A stretch of DNA of 64,000 nt from Rhizobium sp. ASV20 (GCF_016429015.1 NZ_JAELTU010000008.1:1-64000); one strand, 5' to 3'. Positions 8,985 to 17,238 are shown, counted from the stretch's first letter. Program-made: numbers and translations. Notes: generated by a model not told the origin, from the letters alone.

Positions 8985-10166
8985 ATGAACAAGATGCTTT
9001 TGACCATTCTTTCCGTTGTCGTTTTGGATGCCGCCGGTACAGGCCTCGTGATGCCCATACTGCCGGAGCTTCTTCGCAGCGTGGCGCATATGCCCGACCT
9101 CGGCTGGCGATACGGTGCCTTCCTGTCGCTTTATGCCGCGCTACAGTTCCTTGCCGCTCCCGTCCTCGGGACATTGAGCGATCGCTATGGGCGCAGGCCG
9201 GTGCTGCTCGTTTCGCTGGCGGGAGGGGTGATCGACTACGCCTTCATGGCATGGGCGCCGGGTTTCTGGTGGCTGTTTCTCGGACGCGCCGTTGCCGGCT
9301 TGACGGCGGCAAACGCTTCGGTCGCGGCTGCTTGCCTCACCGACATCACACCCGAGGAGAAACGCACGCGTGCTTTCGGGTTGCTCAGCGCCTGTTTCGG
9401 CATCGGCTTCATCCTCGGCCCAGTGATCGGTGGCGTGCTCGGCACGGTTTCTGTTCGTGCGCCCTTCGTGGCTGCGGGGCTGCTCGTCATGGCGAATTTC
9501 ATTCTGGCGCTCGCGGTTTTGCCGGAAACACGCAGCGTCAAGCCGGAACGCCTGGATCCGGCCGCTTTCCATCCGCTGGCGCCTTTGCGCTGGATCGGTG
9601 CATTTCCGGCACTGCTGCCGCTGCTTTTGATGTCCGTCATCCTCAGCATGGTTGGCGAAATAGGCGGCACTATCTGGGTGCTCTATGGTCAGGACAAGTT
9701 CGCCTGGCACACGGCGACGGTCGGCCTTTCGCTTGCGGGCTTCGGCCTGTTTCATGCGCTTGCCCAAGCCTTTGTCGCCGGCCCGCTGAGCGAGCGTTGG
9801 GGCGAGCGGCGTGCGCTCATCATCGCGATCGTCTGCGATAGCGCCGCCTATATCGCGATTGCCTTCGCCACGCGCGGTTTCGTTGCCTTCCTGCTCTTTC
9901 CGCTCTTCTGCCTCGGCGGCATCGGCCAGCCGGCATTGCTGTCCATGATGACGCAGCGCGTCGGCGCGGATGATCAAGGGCGCCTCCAAGGCGTGCTGGG
10001 CAGCCTGACGAGCCTTGCATCCGTCATCGCGCCCTTGGCCATCAGCGAGATTTATTTCACATCCAGATCCGCCTTCCCGGGCCTGGTCTGGATCCTCGGC
10101 GCCCTGCTCTATCTCGGCTGCATGCCGATGTTATTCGCTACACGGAGGAAGACGGCCGACGCGTGA
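8985..10166 (+). CDS. tetA: TetA-type MFS tetracycline/drug efflux pump
   Basis: A 393-residue, twelve-helix MFS transporter of the TetA (drug:H+ antiporter) family. It has the N-terminal GTGLVMPILPELLR motif (motif D1) and the loop 2-3 signature GTLSDRYGRRPVLL, characteristic of tetracycline pumps, plus the GPVIGGVLG motif C. It sits in the inner membrane and would exchange drug for protons. There is no visible Shine-Dalgarno before the ATG at 8985, only nine bases after operator 2, so the mRNA may be leaderless. The function is well supported at family level; the true substrate of this chromosomal copy is not known. Confidence 0.88.
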   Translation: MNKMLLTILSVVVLDAAGTGLVMPILPELLRSVAHMPDLGWRYGAFLSLYAALQFLAAPVLGTLSDRYGRRPVLLVSLAGGVIDYAFMAWAPGFWWLFLGRAVAGLTAANASVAAACLTDITPEEKRTRAFGLLSACFGIGFILGPVIGGVLGTVSVRAPFVAAGLLVMANFILALAVLPETRSVKPERLDPAAFHPLAPLRWIGAFPALLPLLLMSVILSMVGEIGGTIWVLYGQDKFAWHTATVGLSLAGFGLFHALAQAFVAGPLSERWGERRALIIAIVCDSAAYIAIAFATRGFVAFLLFPLFCLGGIGQPALLSMMTQRVGADDQGRLQGVLGSLTSLASVIAPLAISEIYFTSRSAFPGLVWILGALLYLGCMPMLFATRRKTADA

Positions 10167-10251
10167 GTTTGGCGTTCTTGAGAATTGGCGGTACGGCATT
10201 TCACGTGAAACGCCTGGCTTTCGTCACGCGGAAGAGGCCAGACACAAAAAA

Positions 10252-10269
10252 GCGGGCCTAATGGCCCGC
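10252..10269. terminator. Bidirectional Rho-independent terminator
   Basis: GCGGGCC-TAAT-GGCCCGC, a 7-bp G+C stem with a 4-base loop. It is flanked by six adenines on the left and CTTT on the right, so it suits transcripts from both tetA (plus) and the DUF1003 gene (minus). Confidence 0.85.
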
Positions 10270-10317
10270 CTTTGGCAGCGTCACAGGGAAAGCAGGTCAG
10301 GACAGTGTGCTTTCAAG

Positions 10318-11235
10318 TCAGTTCACTGAATCGTCCGAATCCGGATCCTTGGTCTTGACGAACAGGCTCTTCAGGCCGCTCGTCTTTGCTTTCGCTGCCT
10401 TGTTGGTCTTCAGCGCACGTGTAGCGGCCTTGGCCTGCTCCAGCATCATCTCGATCTGGATCTGCTGGATTTCAGTGAGGCGCTCCCATTGGCGGTTGAG
10501 GAGATGGTCGACCTTTTCATGCAGGTGACGAATTTCCAATTCGGCCTTCAGATTCACCTTGTAGTCGTTGAGCGCATGCAGGCGATCCTTCTCTTCCTGG
10601 CGCCGCTGGCTCATCATGATGACGGGCGCCTGCAGCGCCGCGATCGTCGACAGCACGAGATTCAACAGGATGAAGGGATAGGCATCGAATGCCTCTTTAT
10701 CGCCGATGATGACATTGACGGCCATCCAGACCGCGAGAAACAGACAGAACGAAATTATGAAGGTCCAGCTGCCGCCGAAGGAGGCGACGGCATCTGCCAT
10801 TCTGTCGCCTATGGAGCGGTTGTCTTCATAGTCCTCTTCGATGTTCTCGGCCAGCGTGTCATGCGTCTTCAGGCTCTCGACCACCTCGTCCTCGAGGTTG
10901 GAAAGCTCGCCGCGCTCCACCGTCAAAAGCTCGGCGATATACTGGGCGCGATAGTCGTCCATGACCTTGCGGCTGACATAGTCGTCAGCGCGGAGCTCGG
11001 GATGCTTCAACCGAATGAAATCTGCCAATGACGGGCGAAGGTCATCGACGTGCACCGCGTCCTTCTTCTTCAGCGTCTGGCCGGTAATGGCATCGACGAG
11101 TTTGACGGACTTGGCCTTCGCCCGGGCAAGACTTTTGGTATAATCGTCCATCTCCACGACGGTCGGCGCTTCGCCCTCGCCGGCATCGAAATCGACTATT
11201 CCATCCGCGGGATCAAAGGTCTTCGCTTCCGTCAT
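10318..11235 (-). CDS. DUF1003 membrane protein
   Basis: A 305-residue protein with two close hydrophobic helices (about 155-177 and 187-210), the DUF1003 core: the segment SFGGSWTFIISFCLFLAVW followed by YPFILLNLVLSTIAALQAPVIMMSQRRQ. The N-terminal ~130 residues are acidic, and the C-terminal ~85 residues are charged and look coiled-coil before a basic tail. This family is a predicted inner-membrane protein of unknown function. It shares a terminator with tetA and appears to be a single-gene unit. Confidence 0.82.
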   Translation of the reverse strand: MTEAKTFDPADGIVDFDAGEGEAPTVVEMDDYTKSLARAKAKSVKLVDAITGQTLKKKDAVHVDDLRPSLADFIRLKHPELRADDYVSRKVMDDYRAQYIAELLTVERGELSNLEDEVVESLKTHDTLAENIEEDYEDNRSIGDRMADAVASFGGSWTFIISFCLFLAVWMAVNVIIGDKEAFDAYPFILLNLVLSTIAALQAPVIMMSQRRQEEKDRLHALNDYKVNLKAELEIRHLHEKVDHLLNRQWERLTEIQQIQIEMMLEQAKAATRALKTNKAAKAKTSGLKSLFVKTKDPDSDDSVN

Positions 11236-11711
11236 CTATGGGGGCCTTCTTTCATGTGTTGCAGCTCATTTAGCCAACAATGCCAACAGGAATGTGACTG
11301 TTAGAAGACAGTCATATCGAAGCTGATCTCAAACTCTTCCGGCTGTGTCGATATTGTGGCTCCATTCGCGTCCGTTGAATAATCAATAACACCACTGTCC
11401 TAAGTAACGGCAAACGAGACGTGACGTTCCGGTCTTCATTTTGGGCGTGTTGTCGATTTTCGAAGGCGGAAAGCAACCGTGCCGCGATCTCCGGACGCCT
11501 TCAAAAGCACCGCGTGTCGATACGGGAATTTTCTACCGTTTGAATCAAGTTTATGATTTTCCGCCCCCTTGACCCAGGCCGGCAAGCTTCTATTTGCCGC
11601 GATGCACAGCACATTCGCTGCTGCGAATAAACGCTAAAATCTCAATGAATTAATAGCAACAGGACGTTGATTCTGTCGCTGTGGCTTTGCACGCGTGTGG
11701 AGAGAATAGCC
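11236..11711. other. Intergenic region between divergent DUF1003 and PhyH-like genes
   Basis: About 475 bases without a convincing gene. A possible promoter for the downstream gene is TTGACC (11569-11574), 16 bases, TATTTG (11591-11596). I see no repeat or RNA here. Confidence 0.4.
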
Positions 11712-12668
11712 ATGCACAATTCCCCGGCAAAAGACCTGGAGTCCATTGCGCGGCAAGGCGGGCGCTTCAAGCGCATGGCCGTCAGGATACCGACCTATCT
11801 CACCGATCTTCGAGAAAACCCCGCATGGCTGCCGATGTTCCTGTTGGCGCGAACGCTGCCGTTTCGGCGCATGCATTGGTTCGCAACCAGACAGCGCGTT
11901 GCTCTGCCTGTTTCCGGCACGTCGATGTTCGCCGGGCTCGAGCGCCGAGATGTTGTCGATGCACTGCGCACCGATGGGATCTTTTCGGGCCTGATGCTGC
12001 CCGATTCTATCCACCGGGAGATCGCAGAATTCGCGCTGACTACCAGCTGCTTCGGCAATTTCAGCCGGAAGCTGGAGTTTGTCGCCGGAGACCACAGGCA
12101 AGCGGAAGCCCGTTTCGAACGGCCGATCCTCAGTGGCCATTTCTTCGAGCGCTCCCTGGATTGCGACGCCGTCATGGCAGTGCAGCGCGATCCGCTGCTG
12201 ATCGACGTCGCCCGGCAATATCTCGGCGGGCAGGCCAAGGTGATCACCACACGCATCTGGTGGAGCTTTCCGACGCAGGCTTCGGAAGCGGATCGCAGCA
12301 TGGCGTCGCTCGACAAGTATCATTTCGATCTCGACGATTGGCGGATGCTGAAATTCTTCTTCAATCTGGTCGACGTGGACGAGGGCACCGGGCCCCACGT
12401 CTTCGTCAAGGGCAGTCACAGGCGGCGGCGTGTCAAGCATCAGCTAACCCTGCTGGTCGGGCATTCGGCCGATGAGGTGCTTGATTATTATGGGCCGGAG
12501 AGCGCCGTCACGCTGACCGGCAGGGCCGGTTCAGGCTTCGTTGAGGACCCCTTCGGCTTCCACATGGGCACTGTTCCCACGCAAAAGTCGCGCCTGATGA
12601 TGGAAGTGGGCTTCGGTGTTTCCAAGCCGTCGCGCCGCCGCTTCCACGGGGAACCTGTCTTGCGGTAG
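11712..12668 (+). CDS. PhyH-like Fe(II)/2-oxoglutarate dioxygenase
   Basis: A 318-residue protein. A likely HxD iron motif is in KYHFDLDD and the distal His in FGFHMGT, with FVKGSHRRRR between them; this pattern is typical of the phytanoyl-CoA dioxygenase (PhyH) superfamily. The N-terminal ~90 residues are basic and hydrophobic and not clearly part of the fold. It would hydroxylate a small molecule in the cytoplasm using iron and 2-oxoglutarate; the substrate is unknown. I start it at 11712 because GGAGAG lies just upstream, whereas the frame's earlier ATG has no such site. Confidence 0.72.
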   Translation: MHNSPAKDLESIARQGGRFKRMAVRIPTYLTDLRENPAWLPMFLLARTLPFRRMHWFATRQRVALPVSGTSMFAGLERRDVVDALRTDGIFSGLMLPDSIHREIAEFALTTSCFGNFSRKLEFVAGDHRQAEARFERPILSGHFFERSLDCDAVMAVQRDPLLIDVARQYLGGQAKVITTRIWWSFPTQASEADRSMASLDKYHFDLDDWRMLKFFFNLVDVDEGTGPHVFVKGSHRRRRVKHQLTLLVGHSADEVLDYYGPESAVTLTGRAGSGFVEDPFGFHMGTVPTQKSRLMMEVGFGVSKPSRRRFHGEPVLR

Positions 12669-12706
12669 GCCTTCTCCGCTCCGCCTATCGTCCAGATGCT
12701 TCGATA

Positions 12707-13192
12707 TCACCTTGCCCGGCCAAACCGCCTGGCGATGAAATGGTCGAGCGCAACCCGCCCCGGACCGCCAGCGATGATGACCAGGAAACACGTTGCCCAT
12801 GTCCCATGGGTCGGCCATGCGTCCGGATAGACGAAGATCTCGATGACCAGCGTCATGCCGAGCAGCGCCAGAGCCGAAAACCGGCTCGCCAGGCCGATGA
12901 CGAGCAGGAGGGGAAAGAAGTGCTCGCTGAAGGCGGCGACATGCGCGGCGATCCAGGGATCGACGAGAGGCAGTTTGTATTCCGTCTGGAAGAGATAGAC
13001 CGCGTTGTCCGTCACATGCCAGCCGTCGACCTTGGTCTGGCCGGACTGCCAGAAGACGGCGGCGATCGACAGGCGCGCAACGAGCGCGATCAGGTCGTGC
13101 GGGATTCGGTCGAGTAGCTTCAAGGCGCCGTAGAGCCTTTGAGGCATGGTTTCAGCTTCGGCCGTGGCGGCCGTCATCATTCGGTCTTGCAT
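12707..13192 (-). CDS. DoxX-family membrane protein of the bufferin operon
   Basis: A 161-residue protein with four hydrophobic helices of the DoxX type: FWQSGQTKVDGW in the first periplasmic loop, LLLVIGLASRFSALALLGMT in helices 2-3, and a conserved YPDAWPTHGTWA loop. It is the last gene of the minus-strand operon, beginning 18 bases after the stop of the DUF2063 gene. DoxX proteins repeatedly accompany DUF692/DUF2063 pairs; a role in the redox or membrane side of metal stress is inferred. Confidence 0.85.
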   Translation of the reverse strand: MQDRMMTAATAEAETMPQRLYGALKLLDRIPHDLIALVARLSIAAVFWQSGQTKVDGWHVTDNAVYLFQTEYKLPLVDPWIAAHVAAFSEHFFPLLLVIGLASRFSALALLGMTLVIEIFVYPDAWPTHGTWATCFLVIIAGGPGRVALDHFIARRFGRAR

Positions 13193-13210
13193 GTCGGTTC
13201 TCCCTGGCGC

Positions 13211-13966
13211 TCAGCGAATGGCCGTGAACGCGCCGGCGGCGAGCGCACCGGCGAGGTTGGCGGAAAGATCGAAATCTGTTGCTTCGGCAAGAGCGGCCTC
13301 GAAGGCGTGGCCGAGATCGCCGCCTTTAAACAGCCGCTCAAGAAAGACCGCCCCGCCTGGCGGCAATCTATGCACCTCCACCGTCATCTCGGGGCGAATG
13401 ACGAGCGCATCTTCGCTCGTCCAATCGGTGATCTCTCCAAGCCCCACGTCGCCGACATTCATCGCCCAAATGGTGACGGCCGGATGGGTCGAGCGAATGA
13501 TCGAGGCCGATGGGTGCGACGTGAGGCGCAGGCTTTCCAGGCCCTCCGGTTCGACTGTCGCCAATAAGGACGCGTCGATCGGCATGGCGTCGGCGGCGTG
13601 ATAGGCCCTGCTGCGAGCCGCTTCCAGCCTGATAACATCGGGCAGATAGGGAACTTCCGCTGCTGGCTCGAAACACGCGACGAAATCGGCGAAGTCGTCG
13701 CCATAGGCCAGAAGCAGCGGCGATTGCGGCGGATGCAGACGGATGAATTCATGCGCCATACCAGCGAAAAATTCCTCCCCGACGATCTTCCCGGCGGCCG
13801 GAAAACGCGAGGCGAGGGCGCCGATCAGGCCGACGGCAACATTGTTGCGATAGACGCCGAAGCGCCGTTCGGGTCTCGGGCCGTTCCAGGCCGCCAGCCC
13901 CGCGGGCACAGCCAGGCCGGGATCGACGAGCGCTGCGGCGAATTCCGTTTGCGTCACGAGAGACAT
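13211..13966 (-). CDS. bufC: DUF2063 protein, bufferin maturation partner (BufC/HvfC type)
   Basis: A 251-residue protein. The N-terminal ~100 residues carry the DUF2063 signature: RRFGVYRNNVAVGLIGALASRFPA, then VGEEFFAGMAHEFIRLHPP and PYLPDVIRLEAA. This domain binds the precursor peptide and presents it to the DUF692 enzyme in bufferin and methanobactin-like systems. It starts 9 bases after the DUF692 stop, so the two are translationally linked, matching their known heterodimeric action. Confidence 0.87.
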   Translation of the reverse strand: MSLVTQTEFAAALVDPGLAVPAGLAAWNGPRPERRFGVYRNNVAVGLIGALASRFPAAGKIVGEEFFAGMAHEFIRLHPPQSPLLLAYGDDFADFVACFEPAAEVPYLPDVIRLEAARSRAYHAADAMPIDASLLATVEPEGLESLRLTSHPSASIIRSTHPAVTIWAMNVGDVGLGEITDWTSEDALVIRPEMTVEVHRLPPGGAVFLERLFKGGDLGHAFEAALAEATDFDLSANLAGALAAGAFTAIR

Positions 13967-13975
13967 GGCTCCTCC

Positions 13976-14830
13976 TTATGCCGCCTGGCATTCGGCAGCA
14001 CGGCGCAAGATGGCGCCGGCAGCTTCGGCTTCGGCGCGCAGAACCGGCCACGCGGGCACGTCATTGTCCCATTCGACCAGGCTGGCGATCGGGCCGATGC
14101 GGGCGATCAGCTCCTCGTAGAGATCCCATACCGGGTCCTTGACCGGCGTATCGTGGCTGTCGATCAAGAGCGGTGCACCGGCATCGTCGACGGTTTCCGA
14201 ATGACCACTCAGATGGATCTCGCGGATCCATTGCACCGGAAAGCGCTTGAGGTAATCGCGCGGGTCCAGTCTGTGATTGGTGGCGGCGACGAAGACGTTG
14301 TTGACGTCGAGCAAAAGGCCGCAGCCCGTACGTTGCGCGACTTCGGCCAGGAACTCCGTCTCCTCTATGGTGCTCTCATCGAAGAGCAGATAGGTAGCCG
14401 GATTCTCCAGCAACATCTGCCGGCCGAGCAAGGTCTGAACCTGGTCGATATGGCTGCAGACCTGCGCCAGCGTTGCCTCGGTATAGGGCAGGGGCAGCAG
14501 ATCATTGAGAAAGGTCGTGTCGTGGCTCGACCAGGCGAGATGCTCCGAAAAGCTCTCCGGCTCGTAGCGGTCGCAAACGATCTTCAGGCGGGCAAGATGA
14601 TCCTTGTCTAGCGGCTGCATCGACCCGATGGAAAGGCCGACCCCATGAATGGATAGGGCATAATCGCGACGCAGCCTGCCGAGCTGAGCGTGCGACGGAC
14701 CGCCGGCGCCCATGTAGTTTTCGGCATGGACCTCGAAGAAGCCGATCGGCTGGCTGGCGGCATTGATCTCAGCGAAATGTTCCGGCTTGAAGCCGACCCC
14801 GGCGCGGCGGGGAAGTTCTGACGGTTTCAT
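13976..14830 (-). CDS. bufB: DUF692 multinuclear-iron enzyme, bufferin maturase (BufB/HvfB type)
   Basis: A 284-residue TIM-barrel of the MbnB/DUF692 family. Metal-ligand stretches are visible: [64 protein letters not shown] and the terminal [10 protein letters not shown]. Relatives use two or three irons and oxygen to convert cysteines of a precursor peptide to oxazolone/thioamide or thiooxazole groups. The upstream genes encode cysteine-rich DUF2282 precursors, so those are its obvious substrates. Confidence 0.92.
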   Translation of the reverse strand: MKPSELPRRAGVGFKPEHFAEINAASQPIGFFEVHAENYMGAGGPSHAQLGRLRRDYALSIHGVGLSIGSMQPLDKDHLARLKIVCDRYEPESFSEHLAWSSHDTTFLNDLLPLPYTEATLAQVCSHIDQVQTLLGRQMLLENPATYLLFDESTIEETEFLAEVAQRTGCGLLLDVNNVFVAATNHRLDPRDYLKRFPVQWIREIHLSGHSETVDDAGAPLLIDSHDTPVKDPVWDLYEELIARIGPIASLVEWDNDVPAWPVLRAEAEAAGAILRRAAECQAA

Positions 14831-14868
14831 GGCATGCCTCCATTCGGATAGGCTCGATCTTGGAAGGA

Positions 14869-14895
14869 GGGCGGCGCGGGGACCATGCGCCGCCC
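14869..14895 (-). promoter_or_regulatory. Strong hairpin between precursor and maturase genes
   Basis: GGGCGGCGC (14869-14877) pairs perfectly with GCGCCGCCC (14887-14895) around a 9-base loop, between the second precursor gene and bufB on the operon strand. It has no good U-tract. An RNA-stabilising or partial-termination element would give more precursor mRNA than maturase mRNA; that role is inference. Confidence 0.55.
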
Positions 14896-14912
14896 TGCGT
14901 CAACGCATTCGA

Positions 14913-15197
14913 TCAGACTGGCGCCGGACCTTGCATCAACGTGCCATGACCTGTCGGCGTCTTGATCGCTTCGCAGGTTCCCGCGGGAACCAGTTTCCAC
15001 GAGTTGCGCTGATAATCGATCTTCGATGTGCCGGCGCAGGTCGTGCCGGGGCCGGCGGCGCAATCATTCTGGCCTTTGAGCGCAATGCCGTAGCATTTCT
15101 CCTTGGCGTCGGCGGCCGAAGCGGTGGTAACGCCAGCGGCCAGTGTCACCGCCGTTGCGACCGATGCGGCCAGGGCGACTGCGGAAATCCTGCTCAT
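14913..15197 (-). CDS. Bufferin precursor peptide (DUF2282), copy 2
   Basis: A 94-residue secreted peptide with a signal sequence ending near residue 29 ([12 protein letters not shown]). It has exactly four cysteines (C35, C46, C54, C75) in the family pattern [16 protein letters not shown]...TCAG...GTCEAIKTP, ending GHGTL. DUF2282 proteins are the BufA1 bufferins: periplasmic copper-buffering RiPPs whose central cysteines are post-translationally modified. It lies downstream of a paralogue with the same pattern, with 46 bases between. Confidence 0.9.
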   Translation of the reverse strand: MSRISAVALAASVATAVTLAAGVTTASAADAKEKCYGIALKGQNDCAAGPGTTCAGTSKIDYQRNSWKLVPAGTCEAIKTPTGHGTLMQGPAPV

Positions 15198-15243
15198 GAC
15201 AAACTCCTTATATCAGCTGATTGATCGGTGATCGGGCTTGAAA

Positions 15244-15510
15244 TCAGGCCGGGGTCAGCGAGCCATGGCCCTTCGGGGTCTTCATGGAGGTGCAGGTGCC
15301 TGTCGGAACGAGCTTGAAGGACATCTTGTCATAGCTCATGGTCGATTTGCCGGCGCAGTCATGCTTGCCGGCCGCGCAATCATTCTGGCCCTTGAGCGCG
15401 ACGCCGTAGCACTTTTCCTTGGAGTCGGCCGCCGATGCCGGGACGGCGATGGATGCGAGAGCCGATGCGATCGAGCCTGCGATAGCCAGGGTGATGATGC
15501 TGTTCTTCAT
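15244..15510 (-). CDS. Bufferin precursor peptide (DUF2282), copy 1
   Basis: An 88-residue secreted peptide starting MKNSIITLAIAG with a signal peptide ending near PASA/ADSKEKC. Its four cysteines (C34, C45, C52, C73) fit [22 protein letters not shown] and GTCTSMKTP, ending GHGSLTPA. The ATG at 15510 is chosen over an upstream in-frame one because it begins directly with the signal peptide. It is the first gene after a SigF-type promoter, and it differs from copy 2 in having one residue less between cysteines 2 and 3. Confidence 0.9.
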   Translation of the reverse strand: MKNSIITLAIAGSIASALASIAVPASAADSKEKCYGVALKGQNDCAAGKHDCAGKSTMSYDKMSFKLVPTGTCTSMKTPKGHGSLTPA

Positions 15511-15560
15511 GGATCTGTCTCCCAGATGGATGCGAGCCGTCATTGGCTTGCATCGGGGTC

Positions 15561-15586
15561 TACGGAGACGGCGCAGGTGATGTTAC
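15561..15586 (-). promoter_or_regulatory. SigF-type promoter of the bufferin operon
   Basis: On the minus strand GTAACA (15586-15581) is followed after exactly 16 bases by CGTA (15564-15561). This matches the GTAAC-N16-CG layout known for Caulobacter SigF promoters, and the same element precedes sigF here. Transcription would start about 40 bases before the copy 1 ATG. Confidence 0.75.
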
Positions 15587-15714
15587 AAGCCGCGCGAATT
15601 TTTTTTACGGCAATGACATATTCTGTGCCGGCTATGTGTTCCATTGAGCAGGCGTGCCTGCCGGCCACTTCAGGACAGAAGCCGAAAAGACTTGAAAAAG
15701 AATAGCTGTTGCCG

Positions 15715-15740
15715 GTAACGAAATGCTGCGGTCCTGCGTA
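15715..15740 (+). promoter_or_regulatory. SigF-type promoter of sigF-nrsF
   Basis: GTAACG (15715-15720), 16 bases, CGTA (15737-15740): the same element and spacing as the bufferin operon promoter, facing the other way. It implies sigF autoregulation. It lies across the 5' end of the longest sigF reading frame, which argues for the shorter start at 15753. Confidence 0.72.
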
Positions 15741-15752
15741 GAGGAGATATCG

Positions 15753-16319
15753 GTGGGCCATTCGGCGCGCGAAGAGGAATGGGCAGTCTGGATGCGCGCC
15801 GCGATCGGCGGCGATGCGCAGGCCTACCATCGCTTCCTGTCCGCAGTGACGCCGCATCTGCGCGCCATGGCGCGCAGGCGTTGCGACCAGTTTGGTGCGC
15901 CGCCCAGCGAAGCCGAGGACGTGGTTCAGGAAGTGCTGCTTGCCATCCACCTGAAGCGCGGAACCTGGGATCCGGCACGCCCGATCGGGCCCTGGCTGTC
16001 GACGATCGTGCGCAACAAGCTCATCGACAGTCTGAGGCGGCGTGGACGACATGTGAGCGTGCCGATCGACGATGTGATCGATGTTCTCGAGGCGGAGGAG
16101 CATACCGACGCCTTGGATCAATTGGACGTCAACCGCATGCTCGAGCAGTTGAAAGACCCGCAGAAGACCATCGTGCGTTCGATTTCCGTCGAGGGAACGA
16201 GCGTGCGGGAGACGGCGGATCGGCTGAAGATGACGGAAGGGGCGGTGCGCGTGGCGCTGCATCGTGCGCTGAAAGTGCTTGCGGCCCTCTATCGGAGTGA
16301 GACCAGTGAAAACCGATGA
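15753..16319 (+). CDS. sigF: ECF sigma factor, SigF type
   Basis: A 188-residue ECF sigma factor. Region 2 runs from about residue 20 to 85 (PSEAEDVVQEVLLAIHLKRGTWD, then PWLSTIVRNKLIDSLRRRGR) and region 4 from about 125 to 180 (GTSVRETADRLKMTEGAVRVALHRALK). I use the GTG at 15753 with GAGGAG at 15741-15746; the ATG at 15723 lies inside the promoter element. If the -10 is really CGTA at 15737, the transcript would start around 15747 and be nearly leaderless, so the exact start is open. It should direct RNA polymerase to the bufferin operon and itself when released by NrsF. Confidence 0.88.
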   Translation: MGHSAREEEWAVWMRAAIGGDAQAYHRFLSAVTPHLRAMARRRCDQFGAPPSEAEDVVQEVLLAIHLKRGTWDPARPIGPWLSTIVRNKLIDSLRRRGRHVSVPIDDVIDVLEAEEHTDALDQLDVNRMLEQLKDPQKTIVRSISVEGTSVRETADRLKMTEGAVRVALHRALKVLAALYRSETSENR

Positions 16320-16941
16320 CCTCATCAATCTTCTGGCGCAGGATGCGCCGGTCCGCTCGCGGATCGGCAAGGCCCTGACCATGGCGGTCATTGCGGGTAT
16401 CCTGATCGCTGGCGGCATTTTCTTCGCGGCAATCGGTTTTCGCACCGATATCGATACCGCGATGGAAACAGTCCGCTTCCTGTTCAAATTCGTCGTGACG
16501 ATCGCGCTTGCCGTGACGGCCTGCGCCGTCGTCTTCCGCATTGGGCGACCGGGTGTATCGCTGCGCCTCTGGGGCTGGATGCTTCTGGTGGCGCCGATCC
16601 TCTTGCTTGCGGCCGTTGTTGCGGAGATGGCGGTCATGCCGGCCGATAGCTGGAGTGCGCGGATGATTGGACACAATGCCCGCTTCTGCCTGACGCTGAT
16701 ACCGCTGCTGTCGATCGGCCCGCTTGCCTGCTTCCTGTTTGCCCTGCGCCAGGGAGCGCCGGAGCGGCCGGGCGTTGCCGGAGCCGTCGCCGGCCTTGCC
16801 GCCAGCGGCATCGCCGCGACGTTCTATGCCTCCAACTGCACGGACGACAGCCCGCTCTTCGTGCTGCTCTGGTATCCGATCGCGATCGCCATCGTAACGG
16901 GCATCGGATACGCCCTCGGCAGGCGCCTTCTGCGGTGGTAA
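16306..16941 (+). CDS. nrsF: NrsF-type membrane anti-sigma factor (DUF1109)
   Basis: A 211-residue inner-membrane protein with six hydrophobic helices after a cytoplasmic start (VKTDDLINLLAQDAP), the DUF1109 pattern. The start is GTG 16306, overlapping the sigF stop by 14 bases, with GGAGTGAG just upstream; this overlap indicates coupled translation. C128 and C178 lie near the two ends of the long C-terminal half, comparable with the cysteine pair reported to sense metal and oxidant stress in Caulobacter NrsF; C73 and C142 are extra. It should hold SigF at the membrane until metal stress. Confidence 0.87.
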   Translation: MKTDDLINLLAQDAPVRSRIGKALTMAVIAGILIAGGIFFAAIGFRTDIDTAMETVRFLFKFVVTIALAVTACAVVFRIGRPGVSLRLWGWMLLVAPILLLAAVVAEMAVMPADSWSARMIGHNARFCLTLIPLLSIGPLACFLFALRQGAPERPGVAGAVAGLAASGIAATFYASNCTDDSPLFVLLWYPIAIAIVTGIGYALGRRLLRW

Positions 16942-17046
16942 GCTGCCGCGCGGCCCACGACGGCCAAGAATAAGCGGCCGCTTGCCAGACTCGACCCATG
17001 AGGCCCGCGATATCGGGAAGCCCCATTGCTGGCGCACGCAAAAAAG

Positions 17047-17066
17047 CGGCATTCGCCGCCTCTTTC
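17047..17066. terminator. Weak terminator hairpin after nrsF
   Basis: GCGGC-ATTC-GCCGC with six adenines before it and CTCTTT after it. It could end nrsF transcription (plus) and is T-rich also on the minus strand. The stem is only 5 bp. Confidence 0.5.
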
Positions 17067-17096
17067 AAAAAATCGCATTGGTATGCGTTAAAGTGT

Positions 17097-17124
17097 TTGC
17101 ATCCGCGGCAAATTCGATTATAGA
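17097..17124 (+). promoter_or_regulatory. Probable sigma-70 promoter of tRNA-Gln
   Basis: TTGCAT (17097-17102), 16 bases, TATAGA (17119-17124), with the tRNA starting 41 bases after the -10. Confidence 0.5.
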
Positions 17125-17164
17125 GGCCCCACCTTCGCCGCGAACGATATCGCTTGGCGGTCGT

Positions 17165-17238
17165 TGGGGAATAGTTCAATGGTAGAACGACGGACTCTGA
17201 CTCCGTTAATCTTGGTTCGAGTCCAGGTTCCCCAGCCA
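17165..17238 (+). tRNA. tRNA-Gln (anticodon CTG)
   Basis: A 74-base tRNA including an encoded CCA. The acceptor TGGGGAA pairs with TTCCCCA, and the anticodon stem ACGGA/TCCGT closes the loop CTCTGAC, giving anticodon CTG (reads CAG). The T arm contains GGTTCGAGTCC. Confidence 0.96.

Noticed and set aside
14913..15510. Metallothionein-like or random small secreted proteins
   Set aside because: Cysteine pattern, signal peptides and DUF692/DUF2063 neighbours fit bufferin precursors much better.
15540..16811. A 423-codon minus-strand open frame across sigF and nrsF
   Set aside because: Arg/Pro-rich, with no domain, covering two recognisable genes and a promoter on the other strand.
17165..17238. 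tRNA-Gln as an island attachment site
   Set aside because: I found no second copy of its 3' end in the window, so there is no direct evidence of integration there.
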